From the NCBI GenBank assembly GCA_040384585.1, contig JAZKJD010000002.1:62001-126000 (forward strand): a DNA stretch of 64,000 nt, given 5' to 3'. Below are positions 16,542 to 25,420 of the stretch, piece by piece. Both the position numbers and the translations under genes were made by a program. The stretch is from JAZKJD01 sp040384585. Lineage in GTDB: Bacteria > Pseudomonadota > Gammaproteobacteria > Diplorickettsiales > Diplorickettsiaceae. How positions within the stretch are numbered: the first letter of the stretch is position 1; the number at the start of each line of letters is the position of its first letter. The notes beneath the pieces are model-generated. The model saw nothing but the letters and a program-made list of their open reading frames with translations. It did not search any database and was not told the DNA's origin.

Positions 16542-17219
16542 TTACAGCTTGTCTTTAATCTGCTGCAATACATCCTGAACGCTTAAGTGCGTGGTATCAA
16601 TAATAAAGGCATCTTTTGCTGCTTTTAAAGGGGCAGTAGCACGCTGTTTATCCTGATTATCACGTTGCTCAAGGGTCCTTCGTACGGAACTTAGGCTAAC
16701 ATGCTTCCCCCTCGCCTTCAACTGTAAATAGCGTCGTTTAGCACGTTCTTCCGGCGTCGCGATAAGAAAAACTTTGAGTAAGGCATCCGGGAAAACAAGG
16801 GTCCCCATATCTCGACCATCAGCGACTAAACCAGGGGGTTTACGAAAAGCACGCTGATAGCCGAGTAAGGCTTTTCTGATTTTAGGATACACGGCTAGCT
16901 GAGAAGCGAAACGACCATATTCTTCAGTACGGATAACATCCGTGATATCATGCTGTTTCCATAATATTCTCAGCGCATTATCCCTAGGATGCATTAAAAA
17001 GCTCAACGTTAATTGATCGACTAAGGGAAGTAGTTGATTTTCTTCTAAAGGAGTTGAAGTGGAACGTGCTATAAAAGCAAACGCACGGTAGATGGCCCCA
17101 CTATCTAAAAAATGCCAGCCTAATTCTTTTGCTAATTGACTACTCACTGTCCCTTTTCCTGATCCACTAGGGCCATCGACCGTAATAACAGGTGCGGGAT
17201 GTCTATTACTTGATTTCAT
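16542..17219 (-). CDS. cmk: Cytidylate kinase
   Basis: Phosphorylates CMP and dCMP. The P-loop is DGPSGSGKGT (about 15-24), followed by LDSGAIYRAFA. The nucleotide-binding VADGRDMGTLVFPDA and the arginine-rich LID (RAKRRYLQL) are present. It is 225 residues long, normal for the family. It precedes rpsA, as in most gammaproteobacteria, and follows pyrF after a 43-bp gap. Confidence 0.96.
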   Translation of the reverse strand: MKSSNRHPAPVITVDGPSGSGKGTVSSQLAKELGWHFLDSGAIYRAFAFIARSTSTPLEENQLLPLVDQLTLSFLMHPRDNALRILWKQHDITDVIRTEEYGRFASQLAVYPKIRKALLGYQRAFRKPPGLVADGRDMGTLVFPDALLKVFLIATPEERAKRRYLQLKARGKHVSLSSVRRTLEQRDNQDKQRATAPLKAAKDAFIIDTTHLSVQDVLQQIKDKL

Positions 17220-17262
17220 TGTTGCATGTTCAGTTTGCTACCCTCGTTTACTCGACTATCCA

Positions 17263-18045
17263 TTAACAACATGAAAGATACGCATTCCAAGCGGATTTTC
17301 GGTATCGCCTTGCCTCAGCCAGTGGATCTTTTGCATGATAAATCCCCCGTCCTACAATAATAATATCCGTTCTATTTTTTAGGATGGCCTGTTCAGGAGA
17401 AATATAGTGCTGGCCTAAACTATCATCCGAATGACTCCATTGAACACCCGGTGTCATATGGATAAGTCCAGGATTTTCCGTCAATTGCCCTTGGGAAATA
17501 AAACCAATAACAAATTCAGGATAATCCTTTGCCATCTTGATACTCGCTTGGGTATAGTTTCCTTGCGCAAGCGAACCGATTGAACTCATTTCAGCGAGTA
17601 ATAATAATCCTCGTTGTTTTGCCAAACCAATCTCTTGCAGACCTTGAATGATACCGGGACCAGGCACAGTGTGTGCATTCGTAATATCCGCCCATTCTGC
17701 TATATGGTATAGCCCTCCTGCATATTGTTGTTTCACGGTATTGCCAATATCCGCGAACTTGCGATCCTCAAAAAGTAAAAACTGATGTTTCTTGGATAAG
17801 GCCTTAAGCTGAGTTATAAAATTTACATCAAAATCAGACAAAATATCGACGTGTGTCTTTAACAAACAGATTTCGCTCCCTATTTGGTCCGCAAGCGTTA
17901 GCAATGCTTGACTGTTCGTTACATCGGCAGATAGACAAAGATTGGACTGCTTGTTTGATATGATTTCACATAGACGTTCTGCGCTTGGATTGACACAATA
18001 GCGTATTCGATCATCAAAAGGGATTTTCTTGATTTTTTTTGACAT
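17263..18045 (-). CDS. pyrF: Orotidine 5'-phosphate decarboxylase, eukaryotic (URA3-like) type
   Basis: Catalyses the last step of UMP synthesis. The 260-residue protein carries the signature LLFEDRKFADIGNTV (about 90-104) and CLLKTHVDIL (60-69), giving the catalytic residues Lys63, Asp94, Lys96 and Asp99. These stretches, together with AEWADITNAH, FVIGFI and TDIIIVGRG, closely resemble yeast URA3 and the animal UMP synthase domain. Usual gammaproteobacterial PyrF has a shorter, diverged DLKFHDIPNT motif. It sits between dedD and cmk, away from its common place after lapB. Gene transfer is a reasonable explanation but is not proven here. Confidence 0.93.
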   Translation of the reverse strand: MSKKIKKIPFDDRIRYCVNPSAERLCEIISNKQSNLCLSADVTNSQALLTLADQIGSEICLLKTHVDILSDFDVNFITQLKALSKKHQFLLFEDRKFADIGNTVKQQYAGGLYHIAEWADITNAHTVPGPGIIQGLQEIGLAKQRGLLLLAEMSSIGSLAQGNYTQASIKMAKDYPEFVIGFISQGQLTENPGLIHMTPGVQWSHSDDSLGQHYISPEQAILKNRTDIIIVGRGIYHAKDPLAEARRYRKSAWNAYLSCC

Positions 18046-18048
18046 TGA

Positions 18049-18519
18049 TTATAAAAGTAGTGGATCAAAGGAAGTCACAGTCGATTTTAGTGACATCTCT
18101 TTTGTTAACTGCGTTTCTAACATTTTTAGGGTATCTGATCTCATTTCAGGTCCTACAAAGACGCGCGTGATGCGCCCTGTAGGAAGCATAATTTGGCGAG
18201 TATAGGCTTTAAAACCCTTTTCACGTAAGGTTTGTATCAGCGCATGCGCATTCGCGGTTCCACTTTCTTTAAAATCAGCCACTTGCAACACCCATGCCTT
18301 GGCAGGTGATAAAGGAAGTGTAAAGGGGTTTTGCGGCCTTTGATCGGTATTATTTAATCCAGGACTAAACTGATCGGGACTTGGCGTGAAGGGTAAATTT
18401 GGAATCGTGAGTAGTTTAGGTTCAGATCGTGCTTCCATAAAAAAAAGGGGTACAAAAATAATGAGTAAAGCAATGAGTACAATGGCAGCAATAACACCCT
18501 TACTTCTTAACTCTGCCAT
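18049..18519 (-). CDS. dedD: SPOR-domain protein, DedD-like
   Basis: About 156 residues from the ATG at 18519, chosen for its AGGGGAGA ribosome-binding site; the frame is open 33 bases further. One membrane helix (VIAAIVLIALLIIFVPLFF) is followed by a proline-rich linker and a C-terminal SPOR domain (WVLQVADFKESGTANA ... TRVFVGPE). SPOR domains bind denuded glycan at the division septum. folC lies just upstream, the classic folC-dedD pairing. The symbol is assigned by context and architecture. Confidence 0.82.
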   Translation of the reverse strand: MAELRSKGVIAAIVLIALLIIFVPLFFMEARSEPKLLTIPNLPFTPSPDQFSPGLNNTDQRPQNPFTLPLSPAKAWVLQVADFKESGTANAHALIQTLREKGFKAYTRQIMLPTGRITRVFVGPEMRSDTLKMLETQLTKEMSLKSTVTSFDPLLL

Positions 18520-18567
18520 TTTTTCTCCCCTGAACTTAACTCCTTCCCGCAATCATTTATAATGAAA

Positions 18568-19860
18568 TTATTCGAATAGGTCAATATTTTTAAGTACTAC
18601 TCCAACCGTATGAAAAGAACCAAAAACCAGTAGACAGTCCTCTTTTCTGGCGGCTTGACACGCCTTTCGATAAGCAAGAATAGGGGAAGAAAACGTAAAA
18701 ACGGAGGATTCAGATCCTATTTTTGTCAGACACCGACGTAATTGATCTGCTGTTGCGCCATTAGGAGCCTCTAAATCAGCGAGATACCAATGGTCGATCA
18801 GGTTGATTAATGGCGCTAAGGTATTCTGTATGTCCTTATTCGCTAACATACCGACGATGGCATGCATTTTTCCGGTAGGAGGTTCTTTCATCAACCTTCT
18901 TGCTAAACATCTTCCTCCGGCAGGATTATGCGCTACATCAAGAATGATCCGTGTTGAATTTCTTTGAATGATTTGAAAACGACCTGGCAGAAAAACCTGT
19001 TGCAAACCCTTTTCTATTGCCTTACGCGGAATAAAAAATGGTTCGCCAAGTAATTCAATCACTTGCAAAACCGTGGCAGCATTCTGTAAATCAATACGAG
19101 GTAAAGGCAAATCGTCTAGCACGTGTTGTTGGCTCTTCCATGACCAAGAGGACGTATGCTTTTTATAATCAAATGCTTGACCTTGGCTATACAAAGTACT
19201 GTTTAACAAAGTTGCTTGTTCAGACACGGATTGGGGAAGTGAAAAATCCCCAAAAACACAAGGTTTATTCGCACGCATAATACCGGCTTTTTCTTTGGCA
19301 ATGAGTTCTCTTGTATCTCCCAGCCAATCCATATGATCGAAATCCACCATGCTAATCACAGCAATATCTGCTTCCACACAATTGACCGCATCCAAACGTC
19401 CGCCCAAACCCACTTCTAAAATAATCGCATCGAGTGACACTTGATTAAAGAGCCATAAAGCGGCCAATGTTCCAAATTCAAAATAGGTTAAGGAGGTATC
19501 ACCTCGAACTTTTTCAATATGTTCAAAGGCATTGCATAATGTTGCATCACCGACAAATTTTCCCATTATTCGTATACGTTCATTGTAATGTAGCAAATGC
19601 GGTGAGGTATAAGTGGCAACACGGTAACCGGCGGCCATTAAAATAGCGTTAGTGAGTTCAACACAAGAGCCTTTACCATTGGTCCCGGCGACAGCAATGA
19701 TATGACAATTCATCGGTAATATAGCGAGACGGGTAGCGACATGCTTGATACGATCTAAGCCTAAATCGATTGATCGGGGATGACAGGTTTCTAAATAGGC
19801 TAACCATTCTTCTTTGGACTTGGCTGGATGGTCGCGAGAAATAGTCTTTTGTTTTAGCAC
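18568..19860 (-). CDS. folC: Bifunctional folylpolyglutamate/dihydrofolate synthase
   Basis: Adds glutamate to dihydropteroate and to folates. It is 430 residues long. The ATP-binding loop is VAGTNGKGSCVE (about 57-68), then TSPHLLHYNERIRI, the Mur-ligase-like FEFGTLAALWLF and VGLGGRLDAVN, and the C-terminal LDVAHNPAG. It precedes dedD by 48 bases. Together with folE elsewhere in the window it shows that folate synthesis is retained at least in part. Confidence 0.96.
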   Translation of the reverse strand: MLKQKTISRDHPAKSKEEWLAYLETCHPRSIDLGLDRIKHVATRLAILPMNCHIIAVAGTNGKGSCVELTNAILMAAGYRVATYTSPHLLHYNERIRIMGKFVGDATLCNAFEHIEKVRGDTSLTYFEFGTLAALWLFNQVSLDAIILEVGLGGRLDAVNCVEADIAVISMVDFDHMDWLGDTRELIAKEKAGIMRANKPCVFGDFSLPQSVSEQATLLNSTLYSQGQAFDYKKHTSSWSWKSQQHVLDDLPLPRIDLQNAATVLQVIELLGEPFFIPRKAIEKGLQQVFLPGRFQIIQRNSTRIILDVAHNPAGGRCLARRLMKEPPTGKMHAIVGMLANKDIQNTLAPLINLIDHWYLADLEAPNGATADQLRRCLTKIGSESSVFTFSSPILAYRKACQAARKEDCLLVFGSFHTVGVVLKNIDLFE

Positions 19861-19875
19861 TTTATTACTCAGTTG

Positions 19876-19988
19876 TAGTAAAGGTAAGCGCTGTTCTTGC
19901 TAAGACACGCGATGAATACATCCCTGTAGCTCGTAATGAACCTCCCTGTTCATTACGGTCTTAGCAAGAACAGCGCTTACCTTTACTA
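19876..19988. repeat. Nested perfect palindromic element (family C)
   Basis: Two 31-bp arms, 19876-19906 and 19958-19988, are exact inverted copies, with TAGTAAAGGTAAGCGCTG at the outer end. The 51-base interior contains a second perfect 10-bp hairpin, CGTAATGAAC / GTTCATTACG, with a 6-base loop. It lies between accD and folC. Transcribed, it would form a very strong structure able to stop or stabilise RNA. Its perfection suggests recent origin. No target duplication is evident. Confidence 0.85.
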
Positions 19989-19999
19989 GTGAACATCCC

Positions 20000-20881
20000 T
20001 TACCCAATAGCAGAAAGTGAGTAACGGTTTTGCTCAGCAGGCATTAATTTATTTAATAATGCCGCTATTTTATCTTTTAATTCTCGTCTATCCACTATCA
20101 TGTCGATAGCGCCGTGGGCTAATAAAAATTCACTGCGTTGAAAGCCATCAGGCAATACCTGACGAACAGTTTGTTCAATGACTCGAGGCCCTGCAAAACC
20201 GATGAGGGCTTTAGGTTCAGCAATGATGATATCACCCAGCATAGCAAAACTTGCGGTTACCCCTCCCATGGTTGGATCCGTTAGTATGGAGATAAACGGC
20301 AAACCGGCTTGTTTGAATTTTCCAAGCACAGCACTGGTTTTTGCCATCTGGATCAATGAAAACAAGCCTTCTTGCATACGCGCACCGCCACTGGCTGCAA
20401 TGCTAATAAATGGAATATGGAGTTCTAAGGCCTTTTCTACACCACGAACAAACCGCTCTCCTACCGCCGAACCCATAGAACCACCCATGAAATCAAATTC
20501 AAAGGCGACGATAACGACGGATATTCCTTGCAATTGACCTTGCATCACTAACAAGGCTTCTTTTTCCCCGGTCCTTTTCATGGCTTTTGTTAAACGATCC
20601 TTATATCTAAATTCATCTTTAAATTGCAGTCTATCGACGGCAGCAATCTCACTGGCCAATTCTTCTTCAGTACCCGAATCTAAGAGTTGATGTAAACGTT
20701 GTCTTGCTTTGACACGATGATGATGGCTGCAGCTAGGGCATACGAAAAGATTACGTTCGAGTTCAGGCCGATATAGGGTTGTTTGACAGGCTTGGCATTT
20801 CACCCAAATATTTTCAGGGACTTCAGTCGTTTTTCTAACAACGGTACGAATCCCAGTAATCACTTTTTTTAACCAACTCAT
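20000..20881 (-). CDS. accD: Acetyl-CoA carboxylase, carboxyltransferase subunit beta
   Basis: 293 residues. An N-terminal zinc finger (CQAC ... CPSC, about 27-49) precedes the crotonase-fold carboxyltransferase domain with SGGARMQEG and TDPTMGGVTASFA. It makes malonyl-CoA with AccA and feeds the fab genes. I chose the ATG at 20881 (MSWLKK) with an AGGAAA ribosome-binding site. The longer frame to 20989 runs into the family A repeat and is not family-like. The accD-folC-dedD order is conserved. Confidence 0.95.
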   Translation of the reverse strand: MSWLKKVITGIRTVVRKTTEVPENIWVKCQACQTTLYRPELERNLFVCPSCSHHHRVKARQRLHQLLDSGTEEELASEIAAVDRLQFKDEFRYKDRLTKAMKRTGEKEALLVMQGQLQGISVVIVAFEFDFMGGSMGSAVGERFVRGVEKALELHIPFISIAASGGARMQEGLFSLIQMAKTSAVLGKFKQAGLPFISILTDPTMGGVTASFAMLGDIIIAEPKALIGFAGPRVIEQTVRQVLPDGFQRSEFLLAHGAIDMIVDRRELKDKIAALLNKLMPAEQNRYSLSAIG

Positions 20882-20902
20882 AATATTTCCTAAGCTGATA
20901 AG

Positions 20903-21031
20903 CTCTGCACAATACAAAAAATGATTAGCATGGGTCCTGCCGGCGAATGCACTTTTTTTGTTGGCTTTCGCCACAAAAAGAAGTCGCATTCACTATCACC
21001 CATGCTGCTTTTTAATTTTTCCTATACAGAA
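20903..21031. mobile_element. Family A MITE-like element, copy 2, with 9-bp target duplication
   Basis: A 129-bp element with left terminus CTCTGCACAATACAAAAA and right terminus (reversed) TTCTGTATAGG. It is flanked by GCTGATAAG at 20894-20902 and 21032-21040, a perfect 9-bp duplication. The core is GTTGGCTTTCGCC between T- and A-tracts. The insertion lies only 22 bases upstream of accD, so it probably displaced or altered the accD promoter. The rest of the 338-bp gap to 21219 shows nothing else I recognise. Confidence 0.87.
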
Positions 21032-21219
21032 GCTGATAAGTAGTCTGTCTTACCTCTAGCCGATAGTATAAAGTCATCATGTATGCCCTCTGCCATTTTT
21101 GCAAGCCCGAGGGTAAGAAAATTGAAATTTCCTCTTAATACTTTCTTAATAATTATGAATTATTATTCATCAGTGTTTTCCTGCAGATCTTCCTAGTTTT
21201 CCATCATCGGCTTGGCTTT

Positions 21220-21474
21220 ATGCTTAAACATGTTAAAACAATTCAGCATTCTTCTACTAAATGTAATGCAGCAATAATTAAAGATCCTAAATTAATCGTT
21301 AAGCTCCAAAACAGCGGCTATGATCCTAAAAAAGTATATCAAGCAGGGATATCGCCTCATATTTATAAAGTACGAAGTTTAGAAAATCATAAGAGAAAAT
21401 TTGATCAACTAATCAAACCCATGACTTCGAAAAAAATAGTAGAAGAAATAGCCGTTAAGGCACTTAGGAACTAA
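21220..21474 (+). CDS. Hypothetical small basic protein
   Basis: 84 residues, rich in Lys and Ile and predicted soluble, with a helical C-terminus (KKIVEEIAVKALRN). I do not recognise it, and it has no clear ribosome-binding site. It ends tail-to-tail with potD, overlapping its stop by four bases. The lysine-rich composition is compatible with a real gene or with a decayed fragment. Confidence 0.4.
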   Translation: MLKHVKTIQHSSTKCNAAIIKDPKLIVKLQNSGYDPKKVYQAGISPHIYKVRSLENHKRKFDQLIKPMTSKKIVEEIAVKALRN

Positions 21475-22508
21475 GCACCAATTTTAAGCAATTCCCAATA
21501 TTTTTGGTAAACCGCTTCGGCGTCTCCTACATCGGTTTGTACCACACTACGCTGTAAGGTCTTTTGATCCGGATAGATGATGGGGTTGCTTAAGATAGCT
21601 TTTGGCATGAGCTTAACCGCGGCGAGATTAGGAGAGGCGTAACCCGTCGCTAAACTAATTTTTTTAGCAATATCCGGACGTAGAATAAAATTGATAAATC
21701 GATACGCGTTATCCAGGTGTGCAGCGCCTACCGGAATTGCCATGCTATCAATAGAAATAACAAACCCTTCTTTTGGATAAATAAAGTGAATGGCCGAATT
21801 TTCTTGTGACGCTTGATAAATATCGCCATTCCAAGCCATTCCTAATGTCAAATCTTCATCGATGTACAATGACTTTACGCCATCATCGTTAAACAATCGA
21901 ATGTTAGGCATCAATTGCTTTAACTTGAGATAGGCCTGCCGAATATGCTTAGGATTGGTGTCATTCGGAGAATAACCTAATACCAGCAGAGCAATCGAAA
22001 AAACCTCGTGGACATCATCTAATAAAAGCAATTGATTACGGTATTGCGGTTTCCAAAAATCTGCCCAATGCTGCATACGGGAAAGTACATGGTAGTGTGT
22101 GTTGATGGCGATGCCGGTAACGCTCCAAAAATAAGGAATACTGTAATGATTTCCAGGGTCATAGGGTTCGTTTAATAAGGCAGGATTTAAATTTTTAAAA
22201 TTGCTGAGTTTCGTCTTATCTAAAGGCTGTAACATACCCTGCTTTTGCATACGATCCACAAAGTAGGTGGACGGTACGACAATATCGTAGCCTGAATTAG
22301 GATTCGCTTTGAGTTTGGCATACATCGTTTCGTTGCTGTCATAGGTCGCATAATTGACTTTGATGCCAGTTTCCTTAGTAAATTCCTTTAATACCTCATT
22401 AGAAATGTAGCTTGACCAGTTGTATACATTGACTACGTTCTCTTTTGCAAAAAGCGGAAAACTCATTAAGCAAAGACCTAGACAAGAAACCATTATTATT
22501 TTTCTCAT
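21471..22508 (-). CDS. potD: Spermidine/putrescine ABC transporter, periplasmic binding protein
   Basis: 345 residues with a cleavable signal peptide (MRKIIMVSCLGLCLMSFPLFA). The mature start VNVYNWSSYI and the segments YDSNETMYAK and GYDIVVPSTYFVDRM are typical of PotD/PotF. It captures polyamines for PotBC. It is the last gene of potABCD and overlaps potC by four bases. Confidence 0.94.
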   Translation of the reverse strand: MRKIIMVSCLGLCLMSFPLFAKENVVNVYNWSSYISNEVLKEFTKETGIKVNYATYDSNETMYAKLKANPNSGYDIVVPSTYFVDRMQKQGMLQPLDKTKLSNFKNLNPALLNEPYDPGNHYSIPYFWSVTGIAINTHYHVLSRMQHWADFWKPQYRNQLLLLDDVHEVFSIALLVLGYSPNDTNPKHIRQAYLKLKQLMPNIRLFNDDGVKSLYIDEDLTLGMAWNGDIYQASQENSAIHFIYPKEGFVISIDSMAIPVGAAHLDNAYRFINFILRPDIAKKISLATGYASPNLAAVKLMPKAILSNPIIYPDQKTLQRSVVQTDVGDAEAVYQKYWELLKIGA

Positions 22509-23278
22509 CGTACTTCCTTCTTGCGCAACACCAGCTGAAATAGTATGACAATCAACAAGGTGATAGCAAACATTACGGAACAGAGTGCATTTAATTCTGG
22601 TTTCAAACCGATTCGTACCAAGGAGTAAATATACAAGGGTAGAATTTGAAAATCAGGGCCGGTGACAAAAAAACTGATGATGACATCATCCAGTGATAAG
22701 GTAAAACTTAACAGCCAACCGGCTAGAATAGCTGGCCATAACATAGGAACGATAATACGCCGAAAACTCATAAAATCACTAGCACCTAAATCACGCGCGG
22801 CTTCAAAGATGTTTTTATCTAAGCCCGTTAAACGACTAAAAACGGTAACTGCCACAAAGGGAATACAAAACGTAATATGCGAAAGTAACAGCGACCAAAA
22901 TCCAAGTTGCATCTTAATAAGAAAGAATAAAATTAATAACGAAATCCCCATGACAATATCCGGAGAAACGATTAAAACAAACATCAAGCCATGCAAGAGT
23001 TTTTTAGCAAAAAAAGTGTAACGATAAAGACAAGTCGCCGCCAAAGTCCCTATAAAGGTAGCGAAGCTAGCGGCTAACACACTAACTTCTAAGGAGTGTA
23101 AGGCGACAACAGCCAGATCCATGTCATCGCCCAATTGTTTATACCAATCTAAGGTAAAACCATGCCATAGCAAAGAATAACTCGAATTATTAAAAGAATA
23201 GATAATCAAAATAAGAATAGGAAAATAAAAAAAGCAGTAAATAGCGGTTAAATAGCTAAATTTCGCCAATCGATTCAT
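22505..23278 (-). CDS. potC: Spermidine/putrescine ABC transporter permease
   Basis: 257 residues with about six membrane helices. The cytoplasmic EAA loop that docks the ATPase is present (EAARDLGASDFMSFRRIIVPML). The N-terminal FYFPILILIIYSFN pattern is typical of PotC. It overlaps potB (upstream, by 23 bases) and potD, implying coupled translation. Confidence 0.93.
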   Translation of the reverse strand: MNRLAKFSYLTAIYCFFYFPILILIIYSFNNSSYSLLWHGFTLDWYKQLGDDMDLAVVALHSLEVSVLAASFATFIGTLAATCLYRYTFFAKKLLHGLMFVLIVSPDIVMGISLLILFFLIKMQLGFWSLLLSHITFCIPFVAVTVFSRLTGLDKNIFEAARDLGASDFMSFRRIIVPMLWPAILAGWLLSFTLSLDDVIISFFVTGPDFQILPLYIYSLVRIGLKPELNALCSVMFAITLLIVILFQLVLRKKEVR

Positions 23279-24119
23279 GTTGTTGCCCTACTCTATTTGC
23301 ACGCCAATAAATCAACAGCAGCAGCCCCATACCGAGGGTTAATACCATACTCACCGCTGACCCTAAGGGCCAATTATGTGCCGCTAAAAATTCATTTTGG
23401 ATCAGATTTCCTAGCAGTAACGATTTTGCTCCTCCTAAAATATCAGGAATATAAAACATACTCACCGCGGGTAAAAATACCAAAATGATCCCGCCAACAA
23501 TACCCGGTAGCGTTAAAGGTAAAATAACGCGCATAAAAATAGTAGCGGTATTGGCGCCAAGATCGCGTGCGGCATCGATCCATTGAATATCTAATTTTTC
23601 AATATTGGCATACAGAGGTAATATCATAAAAGGCAATAAGCTATAGACTAAACCAATGATGACGGCCGACCCGGTATACAGAATAGCAAGGGGTTGATGA
23701 ATAATGCCTAACGATAACAAAAGGGTATTTAACAAGCCTTTTGCTTTTAAAATGGAAACAATAGCATAGGTTCGGATCAGCGAACTGGTCCAAAAAGGAA
23801 TGATGACTAGAAATAATAATAGGCTTTTATATTTTGATTTCAATCGTGCTAAGAGATAAGCAAACGGATAGCCTAGGCAGAGACAAATCACAGTACATAA
23901 ACCTGCAATACCAAAAGAATGCAAAAATACTTTAAAATACAGGGGATTCAGTAAGGCAAGGTAATTTTCGACGGTGAATTTCCAACGCACCAGCTTGACG
24001 GGATCATTTTCTAAAAAGCTGATTAGCAAGACTAAAAGAGTAGGTAATAAGGCAAATAGCGATAACCAAAGCCAAATAGTGGCAATATTTGTCCATTTAA
24101 ATAAACGATCAGCGTTCAT
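23256..24119 (-). CDS. potB: Spermidine/putrescine ABC transporter permease
   Basis: 287 residues from the ATG at 24119 (MNADRLFKW); the frame is open to 24173, but that start lies deep inside potA. There are six membrane helices and an EAA-type loop (DAARDLGANTATIFMRVILP). SSLIRTYA and LPFMILPLY match PotB. It overlaps potA by 11 bases and potC by 23. Confidence 0.92.
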   Translation of the reverse strand: MNADRLFKWTNIATIWLWLSLFALLPTLLVLLISFLENDPVKLVRWKFTVENYLALLNPLYFKVFLHSFGIAGLCTVICLCLGYPFAYLLARLKSKYKSLLLFLVIIPFWTSSLIRTYAIVSILKAKGLLNTLLLSLGIIHQPLAILYTGSAVIIGLVYSLLPFMILPLYANIEKLDIQWIDAARDLGANTATIFMRVILPLTLPGIVGGIILVFLPAVSMFYIPDILGGAKSLLLGNLIQNEFLAAHNWPLGSAVSMVLTLGMGLLLLIYWRANRVGQQHESIGEI

Positions 24120-25203
24120 CGGGCAAAATGACCTCCCATCCCGGAATCCAGTGTACCCAAACGGATTCACCACTATGGAAGTCTAATTTTTCATCATCTT
24201 CATTGAAAAATTGCGTTGCTGCTAGCAAGGTTTGGCTTTCTAGTCTAACGATTAAATCGACGGTTGAACCCTTATAGTTCACCTGTTCTACCACACCAGG
24301 AAACATTTGTGTGGTATCCGTCACTTCTGAGGGTGACCAAACCTCTAAATCTTCGGGTCTCACCAAGGTATAGACTTTTTGTTCGCTAGTAAAATGACGA
24401 CGGTTTTTTAAGGTAAAGGGTTTGCCTTCGATCATGACATGAAAAACATGTTCATCGACAGAAATAACCTGTGTTTCAAAGACATTCACTTCACCAATAA
24501 AGCGCGCAACACGTAAGCTGTGAGGCTCTTCATAGACCTCTCTAGGCGTTCCTATCTGCTCAATACGTCCTTCATGCATCACCACCACGCGATCAGACAT
24601 CGATAAGGCTTCTTCTTGATCATGCGTCACAAAAACAAACGTAATACCCAATTGTGTCTGCAATTGCTTTAACTCAATCTGCATGGTCTTACGCAAGCGA
24701 TAATCTAATGAGCTTAAGGGTTCATCTAGCAAAAGAATGGACGGTTTATTGACAACGGCCCGTGCGATAGCGACCCGTTGTTGCTGACCACCGCTTAACT
24801 GATAAGGTTTTCGCTCACTGAGATGCGCTAACTTGACCATTGTTAAGGCATCATCAACTTGTTGCTTAATAAGCGCTTTCACAAGACCCTTACAGCGCAG
24901 GCCAAAAGCGATGTTATTGAAAACATCCAGATGAGGAAAGAGTGCATAGCTTTGGAAAACCGTGTTAACGTGCCGCTGTTGTGGCGATAAGCCTTTGACG
25001 TCCACACCGTTAATACGAATAATGCCATCATCAGGCGTTTCGAAACCGGATATTAAACGGAGTAAGGTAGTTTTTCCACAACCACTGGGTCCTAACAAGG
25101 TCAAAAATTCACCCTGTTTGACTTCAAAATGAATATCTTCTAACACCACTTGATCGTGAAATTTTTTGTAGACTCCTTTGAGCTCAAGCACACTCCCATT
25201 CAT
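24109..25203 (-). CDS. potA: Spermidine/putrescine ABC transporter ATP-binding protein
   Basis: 364 residues. The ABC ATPase domain has Walker A GPSGCGKT (38-45), signature LSGGQQQRVAIARA (about 136-149), Walker B SILLLDEPLSSLD and the H-loop VTHDQEEAL. A C-terminal TOBE domain follows (about 270-360). It is the first gene of the potABCD operon. The 217-bp upstream gap should hold the promoter, but I see no strong match. Confidence 0.95.
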   Translation of the reverse strand: MNGSVLELKGVYKKFHDQVVLEDIHFEVKQGEFLTLLGPSGCGKTTLLRLISGFETPDDGIIRINGVDVKGLSPQQRHVNTVFQSYALFPHLDVFNNIAFGLRCKGLVKALIKQQVDDALTMVKLAHLSERKPYQLSGGQQQRVAIARAVVNKPSILLLDEPLSSLDYRLRKTMQIELKQLQTQLGITFVFVTHDQEEALSMSDRVVVMHEGRIEQIGTPREVYEEPHSLRVARFIGEVNVFETQVISVDEHVFHVMIEGKPFTLKNRRHFTSEQKVYTLVRPEDLEVWSPSEVTDTTQMFPGVVEQVNYKGSTVDLIVRLESQTLLAATQFFNEDDEKLDFHSGESVWVHWIPGWEVILPDER

Positions 25204-25385
25204 TAAATAGGCACCTCACATTTGGATGGTGGTAATAACGAGAGCAGCGATTATGCAATGCATGGCAAAGCATGTCTACTTTTGCTAAAAAATCACCAGG
25301 ACAACGTTACCCTTTCCTGCTGATACCCATCCTATTTAAACCACCCGTGTGCACTCTAATTCTAAAAAACCAATTCAATATCTTT

Positions 25386-25411
25386 AATTGACTTCTCCAA
25401 TTGACTTCTCC
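25386..25411. repeat. 13-bp tandem duplication
   Basis: AATTGACTTCTCC is present twice in direct tandem, just beyond the stop of the minus-strand gene at 25421. The second copy can pair with GGAGAAG at 25425-25431 to form a small hairpin that might end the transcript. Confidence 0.7.
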
Positions 25412-25420
25412 TTAAAAACA

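Noticed and set aside
20882..20989. N-terminal extension of accD
   Set aside because: The extra 36 codons read through the family A element; the true start with a ribosome-binding site is at 20881.
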